Shown here: in pieces, positions 22,814-30,605 of the stretch | How the letters are laid out: the number at the start of each line of letters is the position of its first letter | Numbering within the stretch: the first letter of the stretch is position 1 | From: Actinomycetota bacterium | GTDB taxonomy: Bacteria > Actinomycetota > Thermoleophilia > Gaiellales > Gaiellaceae | Direction of reading: 5' to 3' | Length of the DNA stretch: 50,186 nucleotides | Assembly: GCA_005884005.1 (NCBI GenBank) | Contig: VAWI01000020.1 | Coordinates: 1 to 50,186 of the forward strand | Position numbers and translations under genes: made by a program | The notes under the pieces: generated by a model | The model's database searches: none | What the model was told of the DNA's origin: nothing | What the model saw: the letters and a program-made list of their open reading frames with translations, nothing else

Positions 22814-23893
22814 GTGGAGCCCTCTCGCGACGAGATCCTGCAGGCGCTCGAGCAGGTCATCGACCCGGAGCTGCGCCGTCCGGTCACCGAGCTCGACATG
22901 GTCCGCGACGTCCGGATCGGCGGCGGCGATGTCGCCGTCACGATCGCGCTGACCGTCGCCGGCTGCCCGCTGCGGTCGAGCTTCGAGCAGCAGGTGGCCG
23001 AGGCGCTCGCGCCGGTTGCCGGCGTCGAACGCGTCTCGCTCGACTTCGACGTCATGTCCCCCGAGGAGAAAGCGGCGCTCACCACCAAGCTCCGCGGCGG
23101 CGTCACCGAGCGCACCAAAGGCATCTCGCTCGACCGAGCCACGCGAGTGATCGCGGTCGCGAGCGGAAAGGGCGGCGTCGGCAAGTCGTCGCTGACGGTC
23201 AATCTCGCCGCTGCGTTCAGCGCTCAGGGCCAGCGCGTCGGGATCCTCGACGCCGACGTCTACGGCCATTCGATTCCGCACCTGCTCGGGATCCGCCAGC
23301 GTCCGGTCGTGGTCGACCGGATGATCGTCCCGCCCGTCAAGGACAACGTAAAGCTGATGTCGATCGGCTTCTTCCTCGAGGACAACTCTCCCGTCATGTG
23401 GCGCGGGCCGATGCTGCATCGCGCGCTCGAGCAGTTCCTCTCGGACGTTCACTGGGGGGAGCTCGACACGCTCGTCGTCGACATGCCGCCGGGTACGGGC
23501 GACGTCTCGATCTCGCTGGGGCAGCTGTTGCCCCGCGCCGAGGCCGTGATCGTGACGACGCCGCAACCGCTGGCCCAGGAGATCGCGGCGCGGGCGGCTC
23601 TGATGGCGCAGAAGACGAACATGCGCCTGCTCGGGGTGGTCGAGAACATGAGCGGAGATGTCTTCGGCTCCGGTGGCGGCCAAGAGCTCGCGGACGACCT
23701 GCACGTTTCGTTCCTCGGCTCCGTTCCGCTCGACCCGGCGCTGCGCGAAGCCGGCGACGCGGGCGAGCCGTTGGTGACGACAAGCCCGGAAACTCCGGCG
23801 GCCGCCGCGATCTCGAAGGTCGCAGATCTGATCGCCGAGACGCGGCGCGAGCAGGGCGTCGGTTTCGTGAAGGCGCTGCCGGTCCTCTCCTGA
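22814..23893 (+). CDS. mrp: Mrp/ApbC/NBP35 iron-sulfur carrier ATPase
   Basis: A 359-residue P-loop ATPase thought to carry Fe-S clusters to apoproteins. An N-terminal MIP18-like domain (residues 1-90: VIDPELRRPVTELDMVRDV, VAGCPLRSSFEQQV) precedes the ATPase domain. The deviant Walker A is SGKGGVGKSS (near residue 116); ILDADVYGHSIPHLLG, MPPGTGDVSISL and VVENMSGDVFGSGGGQ follow. The C-x-x-C that follows ENMS in many Mrp proteins is absent here, as the stretch reads GDVFGSGGG. GTG 22814 matches the domain start. The last bases overlap the LDH2-like gene, and the nuo Fe-S enzymes elsewhere in the window are plausible clients. Confidence 0.88.
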   Translation: MEPSRDEILQALEQVIDPELRRPVTELDMVRDVRIGGGDVAVTIALTVAGCPLRSSFEQQVAEALAPVAGVERVSLDFDVMSPEEKAALTTKLRGGVTERTKGISLDRATRVIAVASGKGGVGKSSLTVNLAAAFSAQGQRVGILDADVYGHSIPHLLGIRQRPVVVDRMIVPPVKDNVKLMSIGFFLEDNSPVMWRGPMLHRALEQFLSDVHWGELDTLVVDMPPGTGDVSISLGQLLPRAEAVIVTTPQPLAQEIAARAALMAQKTNMRLLGVVENMSGDVFGSGGGQELADDLHVSFLGSVPLDPALREAGDAGEPLVTTSPETPAAAAISKVADLIAETRREQGVGFVKALPVLS

Positions 23894-24624
23894 GCGACGT
23901 TCCCGGCAAGCTTCGCGCGCTCGGCTTCTCGGCCGGGGACGCGCAGACGCTCGCCGACCACTTCCTCGACGCGGAACGGCGCGGCCGGACCGGTCATGGC
24001 CTCTCGCGTGTCGACTGGCTCGCGACGCTGCCGGATCTCGACCCTTCCGCGCGGCCTGAGGTTGAGATCGCCGAGGGCGGCTACGAGCGCTGGGACGGCT
24101 GCGGAGCGCTGGGCTACCTGACGCTCGCCGCGATCGTCGAGGCGCAACTTGCCGATCCTCCCGAGCGGGCGCGTGCGATCGTCGCCGCACACTGCTTCCC
24201 GACCGGCATGCTCGGCTACTGGGTGCGCAAGCTCGCCGAAAGGGGCTTCGTAGCCGCGCTGACGGCCACTTCGCCGGCGCGCCTCGGATCCCCAAGCGGT
24301 GGCCCGAAGCTCGCGGGCACGAACCCGCTCGCGATCGCGATTCCGAGCTCGGAAGGTGGGCCGATGGTGGCCGACGTCTCGATGGGCGCCGTCACCTACG
24401 GCGACGTCTTGACCGGAGCCGCCGCGCCGGACGAGCTCGTCCCGTTCGGCGGCGAGCAGGCGCACAAGGCCTTCGCGCTCGCTCTGGGGCTGCAGCTGCT
24501 TGTGGACGCGCTTACGGGAGCTGACGGCTATGGGGCCGTGCTGTTCCTCGCCAGGCCGGAGGGTGATCCTGTGCCGGCACTACGCGAGCTCGCCGCCGGA
24601 GCCCGCTTGCCCGGCGACCAGTGA
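23890..24624 (+). CDS. Short LDH2/malate-dehydrogenase-family oxidoreductase, probable CTG start
   Basis: A 244-residue member of the LDH2/MDH2 family (usually about 340). It keeps the N-terminal substrate loop (ERRGRTGHGLSRVDWL, residues about 32-47), a histidine-bearing AAHCFPTGMLGYWVR (near residue 98), PKLAGTNPLAIAIPS and the NADP-site region QAHKAFALALGLQLLVDAL, but large parts of the family fold are trimmed. No ATG, GTG or TTG occurs between the mrp interior and the first family residues. CTG 23890 forms a CTGA overlap with the mrp stop, just like the ATGA overlaps elsewhere. Its 3' end runs 45 bases into the convergent cupin-TPR gene. The substrate is unknown. Confidence 0.7.
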   Translation: MSDVPGKLRALGFSAGDAQTLADHFLDAERRGRTGHGLSRVDWLATLPDLDPSARPEVEIAEGGYERWDGCGALGYLTLAAIVEAQLADPPERARAIVAAHCFPTGMLGYWVRKLAERGFVAALTATSPARLGSPSGGPKLAGTNPLAIAIPSSEGGPMVADVSMGAVTYGDVLTGAAAPDELVPFGGEQAHKAFALALGLQLLVDALTGADGYGAVLFLARPEGDPVPALRELAAGARLPGDQ

Positions 24625-25254
24625 GGAGAAGCGCGGGTTGTCCCGGATCGAGTCGAAATCGGAATCGGTCTTCGCGAACTCGCGCGCTTTTTCGGGCTCG
24701 AGCTCGACTGCTCGCTCGAAGTGCTCGAGCGCGCGCTCCCGGTCTCCGAGGCGCGCCTCGAGGCAGGCGGCGTTGAAGAACCCCTGCCAGGCTTCGGGAT
24801 GCTGTTCGAGCGCCTGCGCCATCAACCCGCGCGCGCCTTCGAGGTTCCCCGTCTCCGCGTAGGAATTGGCAACGAAGATGTCCTCCCAGGGAGAGGGCTC
24901 GAAGACAACCCCAGGCTTCGCCCCGACCGCGAGCACGGCGGTGCGGTCCTCGGCGGCGATCGCACCCCGCTTCGTTCCGGGTCGGACGAAGACGATTGTG
25001 CCGGCGGGCGCGTCGATCTCGTCGTCGCCGAGCGTGAACGTCGCGCGGCCGCGGACGACGACGTACATCTCCTGGTGGTTGTCGCGCTCGGAGTGCTCCT
25101 CGATCACCCGCTGGCCGGCGTCGCCCGTGTACGCGTTCGTGCCGAAGGCCGTGATCCCGAAGCGGCGGCGCACCGGCCGCCAGACGAACTCGCCGTTGTT
25201 GATCGGGAGCTCCTCGAGCTCGTCGATGTGCGCGACCTCGTAGCCGTCGCTCAC
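24580..25254 (-). CDS. Cupin plus TPR protein
   Basis: A 224-residue two-part protein. The cupin barrel spans residues about 30-115 (EEHSERDNHQEMYVVVRGRATFTLGDDEIDAP and PGTKRGAIAAEDRTAVLAVG). Two tetratricopeptide units follow (SYAETGNLEGARGLMAQALEQHPEAW near 131; FNAACLEARLGDRERALEHFERAVELEPE near 160). The cupin may sense a small ligand and the TPR part bind a partner, but no function is known. GTG 25254 overlaps the DUF1028 stop by 4 bases (GTGA), so it is translated after DUF1028. Confidence 0.78.
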   Translation of the reverse strand: MSDGYEVAHIDELEELPINNGEFVWRPVRRRFGITAFGTNAYTGDAGQRVIEEHSERDNHQEMYVVVRGRATFTLGDDEIDAPAGTIVFVRPGTKRGAIAAEDRTAVLAVGAKPGVVFEPSPWEDIFVANSYAETGNLEGARGLMAQALEQHPEAWQGFFNAACLEARLGDRERALEHFERAVELEPEKAREFAKTDSDFDSIRDNPRFSSLVAGQAGSGGELA

Positions 25255-26078
25255 GAGAGCTCCCGCAACTCTTCGAGAACCACCGGATCGATCTCCGCGA
25301 CGCCGTCCACGCGCTCCTCGAGGTTGACGTTACCGGCCCACCGGTTGAACGCCTCCTCGAGCTCGCCGTCGTAGCCGAGCTTGGCGAGTCGCTCGCGTAG
25401 CTCGTTCGCGAGCGCGTCGTCGACGGTCAGCCATTCCTCGCGTGGCGTCTCGCCGAAGAGCGCCTCGTGAAGTCGGTAGAGCCGGCGCAGCTCCTCCAGT
25501 GGCCGCTCGTGGTCCTCGACCCGGAGCTCGACGACCGTGTCCGAAAGCTTTGCGTAGCCGCCGTCCTGTTCGACGACGAGCAGGGCCGCCGATTGCTGAC
25601 CCCGCCGATCGCCTCCGGCGGCCTGGGCCGCGTCGAGGCAAGCCAGCAGGCGCTCGGCCAGCGGGCCGCTCGAGCCCTCGAAGGTCTCGGCGATCGCATC
25701 GACGGTCTCGGCCGAGACGAGGATGTTTCCCTGCGCGGCGTAGCAGGGGCCGGTCCTGCCGCCTGCCCAGTCGAGACACTCGGCGCCGGTGAAGCTCGCA
25801 CTGCGACCCTCGCGGTCGACGATCCCGAGCTGGCGCTGATCTCGTCCGTCGTCTGCAGCCGTCAGCCGCGCGACGACCTCCTCGGCCGGGAGGCCTGCTC
25901 GCAGAAGGCTCAGACCCTCGGGCCCGTAGCGCGGATTGGCGTAAGCCTGCGTCGCGATCGCGCCGACGTGCGGCTCGGCCCAGGGGACGACCGCGCCGAC
26001 GGCGAGGAACTTCGACTGTGTTGCGACGCCCCACTGGCCGGCATCGAGATCGCAGGCGGCGATCGAGTATGTGGCCAC
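25251..26078 (-). CDS. DUF1028 family protein, Ntn-hydrolase-like, with C-terminal peptidoglycan-binding-like domain
   Basis: A 275-residue protein. The N-terminal DUF1028 domain shows TYSIAACDLDAGQWGVATQSKFLAVGAVVPWAEP, ATQAYANPRYGPEGLSLL, SFTGAECLDWAG, YAAQGNIL and AGGDRRGQQSAALLVV, an Ntn-hydrolase-type fold. Residues about 195-275 form the putative peptidoglycan-binding domain often attached to it (PLEELRRLYRLHEALFG and on). GTG 26078 starts exactly at the conserved strand. An in-frame ATG at 26201, overlapping the upstream stop, would add 41 arginine-rich residues across an intergenic hairpin and is less likely. The activity is unknown. Confidence 0.8.
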   Translation of the reverse strand: MATYSIAACDLDAGQWGVATQSKFLAVGAVVPWAEPHVGAIATQAYANPRYGPEGLSLLRAGLPAEEVVARLTAADDGRDQRQLGIVDREGRSASFTGAECLDWAGGRTGPCYAAQGNILVSAETVDAIAETFEGSSGPLAERLLACLDAAQAAGGDRRGQQSAALLVVEQDGGYAKLSDTVVELRVEDHERPLEELRRLYRLHEALFGETPREEWLTVDDALANELRERLAKLGYDGELEEAFNRWAGNVNLEERVDGVAEIDPVVLEELRELS

Positions 26079-26179
26079 CGGCGTCGCTTGCGATGCCGGC
26101 TGGAGGGTGGGGCGGCTTTGCCGGCGCGCCCGTCCAAACCCGGTTATCCGAGAAGCGGCGTTCCGCGCTTTCGTATCGT

Positions 26180-26193
26180 TGGCGCGTTCGCGC
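26180..26193 (-). terminator. Hairpin directly after the 93-residue gene
   Basis: GGCGCG-TT-CGCGCC is a perfect 6-bp stem touching the stop codon at 26194-26196. There is no T-run, so it may only slow or stabilise the transcript. The rest of 26079-26193 shows no gene. Confidence 0.4.
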
Positions 26194-26475
26194 CTAGCCA
26201 TAGGTCAGCTCCCGGAGATCGAGCTCGAGCAACTCGGGACGGTCCTCGGGAACGAGCACGCTTGCGACCTCGGGTCGCTTCAGCGCGGCCAGGATCCGCT
26301 CTGGGGAGCCGGCACGCACGACGACCGGCGTCCCCTTCGCGTGTGCCTGACGGAGCCTGGCGTCATCGGAGACGTCGTCGAGGACGAGCGCCTCTTCGAG
26401 CGGAACGAGCGGGTCGCCCTCGAGAGCGAGCTCGGGAACCCGCGTACCTGTCGCTCCGAACCAACGCTCCCTCAT
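26194..26475 (-). CDS. Hypothetical protein, 93 residues
   Basis: From ATG 26475 the protein starts MRERWFGATGTRVPELALEG. It has an alpha/beta pattern with VPLEEALVLDDVSDDARLRQAHAKGTPVVVRAGSPERILAALKRPEVASVLVPEDR. The strand-helix order (VLD, TPVVVRA, VASVLVP) looks like part of a small Rossmann-type or barrel-like fold, but I cannot name a family. It lies 2 bases after the UPF0173 gene stop and is surely cotranscribed with it. Confidence 0.65.
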   Translation of the reverse strand: MRERWFGATGTRVPELALEGDPLVPLEEALVLDDVSDDARLRQAHAKGTPVVVRAGSPERILAALKRPEVASVLVPEDRPELLELDLRELTYG

Positions 26476-26477
26476 CA

Positions 26478-27170
26478 CTAAACCGTGATCGTCTCCCCTG
26501 GCTCCAGCGCGAGGATCTCGACCGCGGGTGCCTGCCGGCGCAGCTCGTCGGGGGTGCCCGAGAGCAGCGGGAAGGTCCCGTAGTGGCAGGGGATGCACCG
26601 CGGCGTTCCGAGCAGCTCCAGCGCGACTCCGGCCTCCCGCGGGTCCATTGTGAAGTGGCCGCCGATCGGGAGCACCGCAACGTCGGGGCTGTAGATCCGG
26701 CCGATCAGCTGCATGTCGCCGAAGACGCAGGTGTCGCCCGCGAAGTAAACCGCCGTGCCGTTCTCGAACGTGATCACGATCCCGGTCGGCTCGCCGCCGT
26801 AAGAACCGTCCGGAGCCGACCCGGAATGGAACGCGTTCACGAGGGTGAACTTGATCCCTTCGATGTCGACCGTGCCGCCCTTGTTGGGGCCCGGCATCTC
26901 GCCGACTTCGGCGCCCTGATCGCCGAGCCACCCCTTCAGCTCGACGAGGGCGACGATCTCCGGCGAGAACTGCTTCGCGATCTCGACGGTGCTGCCGACG
27001 TGGTCGGAATGACCGTGGGTGACAGCGACGATGTCGGCCCGCTCTGGCTGCTTCTCATCGTCCGGGCATTTCGGGTTCTCGAGCCACGGATCGACATAGA
27101 TCCGCTTGCCGTTTGGACTGTCGACCCGAAAGGCCGCGTGCCCGAGCCAGGTGACGGAAACGTCCGGCAT
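26478..27170 (-). CDS. UPF0173 metal-dependent hydrolase (metallo-beta-lactamase fold)
   Basis: A 230-residue protein of the UlaG-like/UPF0173 group: VTWLGHAAFRVDSPNGKRIYVDPWLENPKCP at the start, the zinc motif THGHSDHVGS (near residue 52), FAGDTCVFGDM (near residue 143) and the late histidine in PCHYGTFPLL. These are hydrolases of uncertain substrate. The ATG at 27170 follows a strong GGAGGAGGG ribosome site, in contrast to the many genes here with none. It heads the operon that continues with the 93-residue gene. Confidence 0.85.
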   Translation of the reverse strand: MPDVSVTWLGHAAFRVDSPNGKRIYVDPWLENPKCPDDEKQPERADIVAVTHGHSDHVGSTVEIAKQFSPEIVALVELKGWLGDQGAEVGEMPGPNKGGTVDIEGIKFTLVNAFHSGSAPDGSYGGEPTGIVITFENGTAVYFAGDTCVFGDMQLIGRIYSPDVAVLPIGGHFTMDPREAGVALELLGTPRCIPCHYGTFPLLSGTPDELRRQAPAVEILALEPGETITV

Positions 27171-27251
27171 TCACCCTCCTCCTCGTTGACTGCGCGAGCG
27201 TAACGCAGGAAACACGGGCCGGCCGCCGAACGCGGCGGGATCTCCGGCCGA

Positions 27252-27590
27252 CTGTCCCCGATCGCCCTCGTCCTCGCCGCGGCGCTGGCCGATCATCTCG
27301 GTGCGCACACGCTCGCGTTCGACGCCCTCCTCCTCGCGGTGCCCGTGACCGCGATCGCGGGTCTGCGCAGCGTCGCCGACCGGCTCGACGGGAAGGGCGA
27401 TCCGACCCACGCCTACGCCTGGGCGCTCGTGCTGGCATTCCTGCTGGTGGCGACCGCCGCGCGCGCACCGTCGGTGGGCGACCCGTCGGTGCCGGCAGTC
27501 GCCCGCTCGGCGCTGATCGCCTGCGTGGTCGTCTTCTGCTTGCAGGCCCTCTCCGCGCTCGCCGCCGAGCTAAGGGACAGTCCCCGGTAG
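27252..27590 (+). CDS. Small membrane protein, about 112 residues, probable CTG start
   Basis: The frame from CTG 27252 reads LSPIALVLAAALADHLG, then HTLAFDALLLAVPVTAIAG, YAWALVLAFLLVATAARAP and ARSALIACVVVFCLQALSALAAEL, so three to four membrane helices. The frame is open back to a TAA at 27201 with no ATG, GTG or TTG. GTG 27339 would remove the first helix. GGCGGGA about 11 bases before the CTG may be the ribosome site. The last five codons and the TAG stop are made by a palindromic repeat (27573-27602). I recognise no family. Confidence 0.5.
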   Translation: MSPIALVLAAALADHLGAHTLAFDALLLAVPVTAIAGLRSVADRLDGKGDPTHAYAWALVLAFLLVATAARAPSVGDPSVPAVARSALIACVVVFCLQALSALAAELRDSPR

Positions 27591-27602
27591 GGGTCTGTCC
27601 CT
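27573..27602. repeat. Palindromic repeat, copy 1 of a pair
   Basis: AGGGACAGTCCCC (27573-27585), loop GGTA, GGGGTCTGTCCCT (27590-27602), one mismatch. It supplies the last codons and TAG stop of the small membrane protein gene. The flank CCCTAAAACGGCTGC resembles the flank CCCTAGAACGGCAGC after copy 2. Confidence 0.8.
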
Positions 27603-27622
27603 AAAACGGCTGCAAGGGTCGA

Positions 27623-27661
27623 CCGCGTTTCAGGGACAGTCCCCGCTCGGGGACAGTCCCT
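27623..27661. repeat. Palindromic repeat, copy 2, at the nuoN stop
   Basis: A GCGTTTCAGG box leads into AGGGACAGTCCCC (27632-27644), loop GCTC and GGGGACAGTCCCT (27649-27661). The end of the second arm is part of the TAG stop of nuoN (27660-27662, minus strand). It may also terminate the nuo transcript. Confidence 0.8.
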
Positions 27662-29150
27662 AGAACGGCAGCGCGGCCGCGGCCTGCTTGGCGACGTGAA
27701 TCAGCGGCTCCACCGCGACGAAGGAGGCGATCGTGCCGCCGAGGGCCAGCAGGACTGACGTCTGCAGGAGCGCGTCGCGTGGCGGTGAGCCACCCGCTGC
27801 GATTGGAGTCGGCGTCAGCTGGAGTTCCGCAGCCGGCCGCATGTACATCGCCCGGACGACCGCGAGGTAGTAGTAGAGGCTGACCGCGGTCGCGACGACG
27901 CCGACGATCACGAGCCACGTCCAGCCGTGGCGGTACGCGGCCGAGAAGGCGTAGAACTTGCCGACGAAGCCGCCCGTAGGCGGCAGGCCGGCGAAGCCGA
28001 ACATGAAGGTACACATCGCGACGCCGAGCAGCGGCCGCTCCCAGCCCATGCCGGCGAGGTTGTCCAGGGTCACCGGCGCCGCGAGCTCCCGCTCCCGCGC
28101 GGCGACGACCGCGAACGCCCCGACGGACATGACCGAGTACGGGATCAGGTAGTAGAGGAGCGCCCGGCCGCCGATCGCGTTGTTCGCGGCGATCGGGATC
28201 AGCATGAAGCCGGCCTGCGCGATCGACGAGTAGGCGAGCATTCGTTTGACGCTTCGCTGGACGAGCGCTGCGAGGTTGCCGACCGCGAGCGACGCGCAGG
28301 CGATCGCAGCGATCGCGACCGTCCAGAGGTGGGCTTCCTGCGGGAATGCAGTTCGTAGCACCCGCAGCGTCAGCACCAGCGCCGCCGTCTTCGTCGCCGC
28401 CGCCATGAAGCCCGTGACCGGCGTCGGCGCGCCCTCGTAGACGTCCGGCGTCCACATGTGGAACGGCGCCGCCGAGGCCTTGAAGCCGAGCCCGACGATG
28501 ATCATCGCCAGGCCCGCGACGAGTAGCGCGTCGCCTGTCAGATGCTGGGCGCCGATCGCGGCGGAGATCCTGTTGAAGGCGAGCTCGCCCGTCGCTCCGT
28601 ACACCAGTGCGGAGCCGAAGAGCAGTACAGCCGAGCCGAAGCTGCCGATGATCAGGTACTTGAGCCCTGCCTCGAGCGAGCCTTCGAGCTCGCGGTCGAT
28701 CGCGCAGAGGATGTAGAGCGAGATCGAGAACCACTCGAGCCCCAAGAAGAGCGTCATCAGGTTGTTGGCGGTGACGAGGAAGCACATGCCGGCGCCGGCC
28801 GCCGCCAGGAGGGCGTAGTACTCGGCGATGTGCTCGTCGCGCATCCGCTGGGCGTAGGAGACGCCGACCGTGAGCAGGCCCGCGCCCGCGATGATCACCT
28901 GCGCGAGCGCGCCGAACCGATCTCGCCGGACCGAGTCGGCGATCACGCTGTGCACGTCGGGGGTGTGAATGTAGATCACGATCGCGTAGACGAATGCGCC
29001 GGCAAAGCCCAGCGCCGCTGCGAACGCGCCGAAATCGCGGCGGTTCTCCCGCGGCAGCAGGACGGCGCCGATCAGCGCGAAGCCCATGGCCCCGAGCAGC
29101 ATCAGCTCCGGTGCGAGCGCGAACCAGTCGACGTGCGGACGCGGGATCAC
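27660..29150 (-). CDS. nuoN: NADH-quinone oxidoreductase subunit N
   Basis: A 496-residue antiporter-like proton-pumping subunit of complex I with about 14 membrane helices. Landmarks are AYSSIAQAGFMLIPIA, TPVTGFMAAATKTAALVLTLRV and GLPPTGGFVGKFYAF, with conserved lysines in the pump helices. It is the last gene of the nuo operon. GTG 29150 overlaps the nuoM stop by 4 bases. Its C-terminal ALPF and TAG stop run into a palindromic repeat, so its natural end may have been altered by the repeat. Confidence 0.95.
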   Translation of the reverse strand: MIPRPHVDWFALAPELMLLGAMGFALIGAVLLPRENRRDFGAFAAALGFAGAFVYAIVIYIHTPDVHSVIADSVRRDRFGALAQVIIAGAGLLTVGVSYAQRMRDEHIAEYYALLAAAGAGMCFLVTANNLMTLFLGLEWFSISLYILCAIDRELEGSLEAGLKYLIIGSFGSAVLLFGSALVYGATGELAFNRISAAIGAQHLTGDALLVAGLAMIIVGLGFKASAAPFHMWTPDVYEGAPTPVTGFMAAATKTAALVLTLRVLRTAFPQEAHLWTVAIAAIACASLAVGNLAALVQRSVKRMLAYSSIAQAGFMLIPIAANNAIGGRALLYYLIPYSVMSVGAFAVVAARERELAAPVTLDNLAGMGWERPLLGVAMCTFMFGFAGLPPTGGFVGKFYAFSAAYRHGWTWLVIVGVVATAVSLYYYLAVVRAMYMRPAAELQLTPTPIAAGGSPPRDALLQTSVLLALGGTIASFVAVEPLIHVAKQAAAALPF

Positions 29151-30604
29151 TTCGCCGCCTCGAACTGCGTGTTCACGTCGGTTCGCGCGTGGTCATGCGC
29201 AAAGGACCGCTCCGTGATCGCAGCCGGCCAGACCGACAACGCGAGCAGGCAGGCTAGGAGCGGCACGATCGCGCCGAGCTCAGCCGGGCGCAGATCCAGG
29301 GCCGCGGGCGTCACCGCAGGCCCGGGCTCGCGGTGTAGGACCGCAGAGATCAGACGCAGCATGTACATCGCGGCGAGCACGATCGCGACCGCGCCGACAA
29401 CCGAGTACCCCCAACCGCGGGTGAACACGCCGGCCAGGATCTCGAACTCGCCCGCGAATGCAGACGAGCCCGGGACGGCCAACCCGATGATTCCGGTCGT
29501 CATCAGGACGGTTGCGAGGATCGGCCGTCCACGAGCGAATCCGCCCAGGCGTGCAAACTCGCCCGTCGCGGCGCGGCGCTCGATCCCACCCGCAAGCAGG
29601 AAGAGCGAGGCCGTGATCAGCCCGTGGTTGATCATCTGCAGCACGGCGCCGTTGAGCCCGAGATCATTGACCGAGAACACGCCGAACGTGATCAGCCCCA
29701 GTTGGGCCAGGGACGAGTATGCGATCACGCCGCGTACGTCCGGGGCGCGGAACGCGAGCAGCGAGCCGTAGACGAGCCCGACCGCCGCCAGCACGAGGAT
29801 TACCGTTCGAAAATCCTTCGTCGGCTCCGGGAACTTCGTGATCGCGATCCGGATGAAGCCGTAGATCGCCGCCTTCGAGACGACGCCGCTCAACACGGCC
29901 GACACCTCCGGCGGCGACTCGCGGTAGGCGTCCGGCAGCCACGCATGCAGCGGGAAGAGCGGCGCCTTGACCGCGAAGGCGGCCACGAATCCGAGGAAGA
30001 GCCAGTCGCTCGAGCTCTGCCAGGTCGCGGTCAGATCGAAGGTCCCCTGCGAGAGGCCGAGCACGATCACCGCGGCGAGCATCAGCAGCGAGCCGGCCAT
30101 CGTGTAGATGACGAACTTGATCGTTGCGCCGAGTCGCCCAGCACCGCCCCAGACGCCGATCAGGATGTACAGCGGCAGCAGCATCGCCTCCCAGAAGACG
30201 TAGAAGAGCAGTAGATCCTGGGCGGTGAAGACGCCGACGATCGCGGCGGTCAGCAGCAGCATCAGCCCGAAGTAGGCGCGCGCGCCCGTCCGGCCGGCCC
30301 AGAACGCATAGGCGATGGCCGCCGCCTGGACGACGACCGTCAGCCCCACGAGCCAGAGAGAGAAGCCGTACATGCCGACGTGGTAGGAAACGTGCAGATC
30401 GCTGAACCAGTTCGTCCGCTGGGTGAGCTGGAGGCCGCCGCGGTCGAAGTGGAACCGGACCAGCGCCTCGATCCAGACCCCGACCTCGCCGAGCGCGACG
30501 AGCAGCGCGATCGACCCAGCGGTGAACGCGTCCCAGGGAAAGATCCAGACGAGCAGAGCACCGCCGAGAGGCAGGAGGATCAGCGCGGTCGTCAGCCAGC
30601 CCAC
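29147..30604 (-). CDS. nuoM: NADH-quinone oxidoreductase subunit M
   Basis: A 485-residue antiporter-like pump subunit of complex I. Recognisable stretches are FYVFWEAMLLPLYILIGVWGG, LFPLHAWLPDAYRESPPEVSAVLSGVVSKAAIYGFIRI, AYSSLAQLGLITFGVF and GLAVPGSSAFAGEFEIL. The conserved glutamate in FWEAMLLP and the lysine in SKAAIYG belong to the proton channel. GTG 30604 follows nuoL after one base. Confidence 0.95.
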   Translation of the reverse strand: MGWLTTALILLPLGGALLVWIFPWDAFTAGSIALLVALGEVGVWIEALVRFHFDRGGLQLTQRTNWFSDLHVSYHVGMYGFSLWLVGLTVVVQAAAIAYAFWAGRTGARAYFGLMLLLTAAIVGVFTAQDLLLFYVFWEAMLLPLYILIGVWGGAGRLGATIKFVIYTMAGSLLMLAAVIVLGLSQGTFDLTATWQSSSDWLFLGFVAAFAVKAPLFPLHAWLPDAYRESPPEVSAVLSGVVSKAAIYGFIRIAITKFPEPTKDFRTVILVLAAVGLVYGSLLAFRAPDVRGVIAYSSLAQLGLITFGVFSVNDLGLNGAVLQMINHGLITASLFLLAGGIERRAATGEFARLGGFARGRPILATVLMTTGIIGLAVPGSSAFAGEFEILAGVFTRGWGYSVVGAVAIVLAAMYMLRLISAVLHREPGPAVTPAALDLRPAELGAIVPLLACLLALSVWPAAITERSFAHDHARTDVNTQFEAAK

Positions 30605-30605
30605 G

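Noticed and set aside
26079-26201. N-terminal extension of the DUF1028 protein from ATG 26201
   Set aside because: It would add 41 Arg/Ala/Ser-rich residues and read through a hairpin just after the upstream stop; the family start fits GTG 26078. The coupled ATG keeps some doubt.
28542-29771. Long plus-strand open frames across the nuo operon (for example 28542-29771, 30423-31625, 33979-35103, 35469-37253)
   Set aside because: They are mirror frames of nuoN, nuoM, nuoH and nuoG, common in GC-rich DNA. Their translations are rich in Arg, Asp and Glu with no fold or motif, and the minus-strand proteins are certain.
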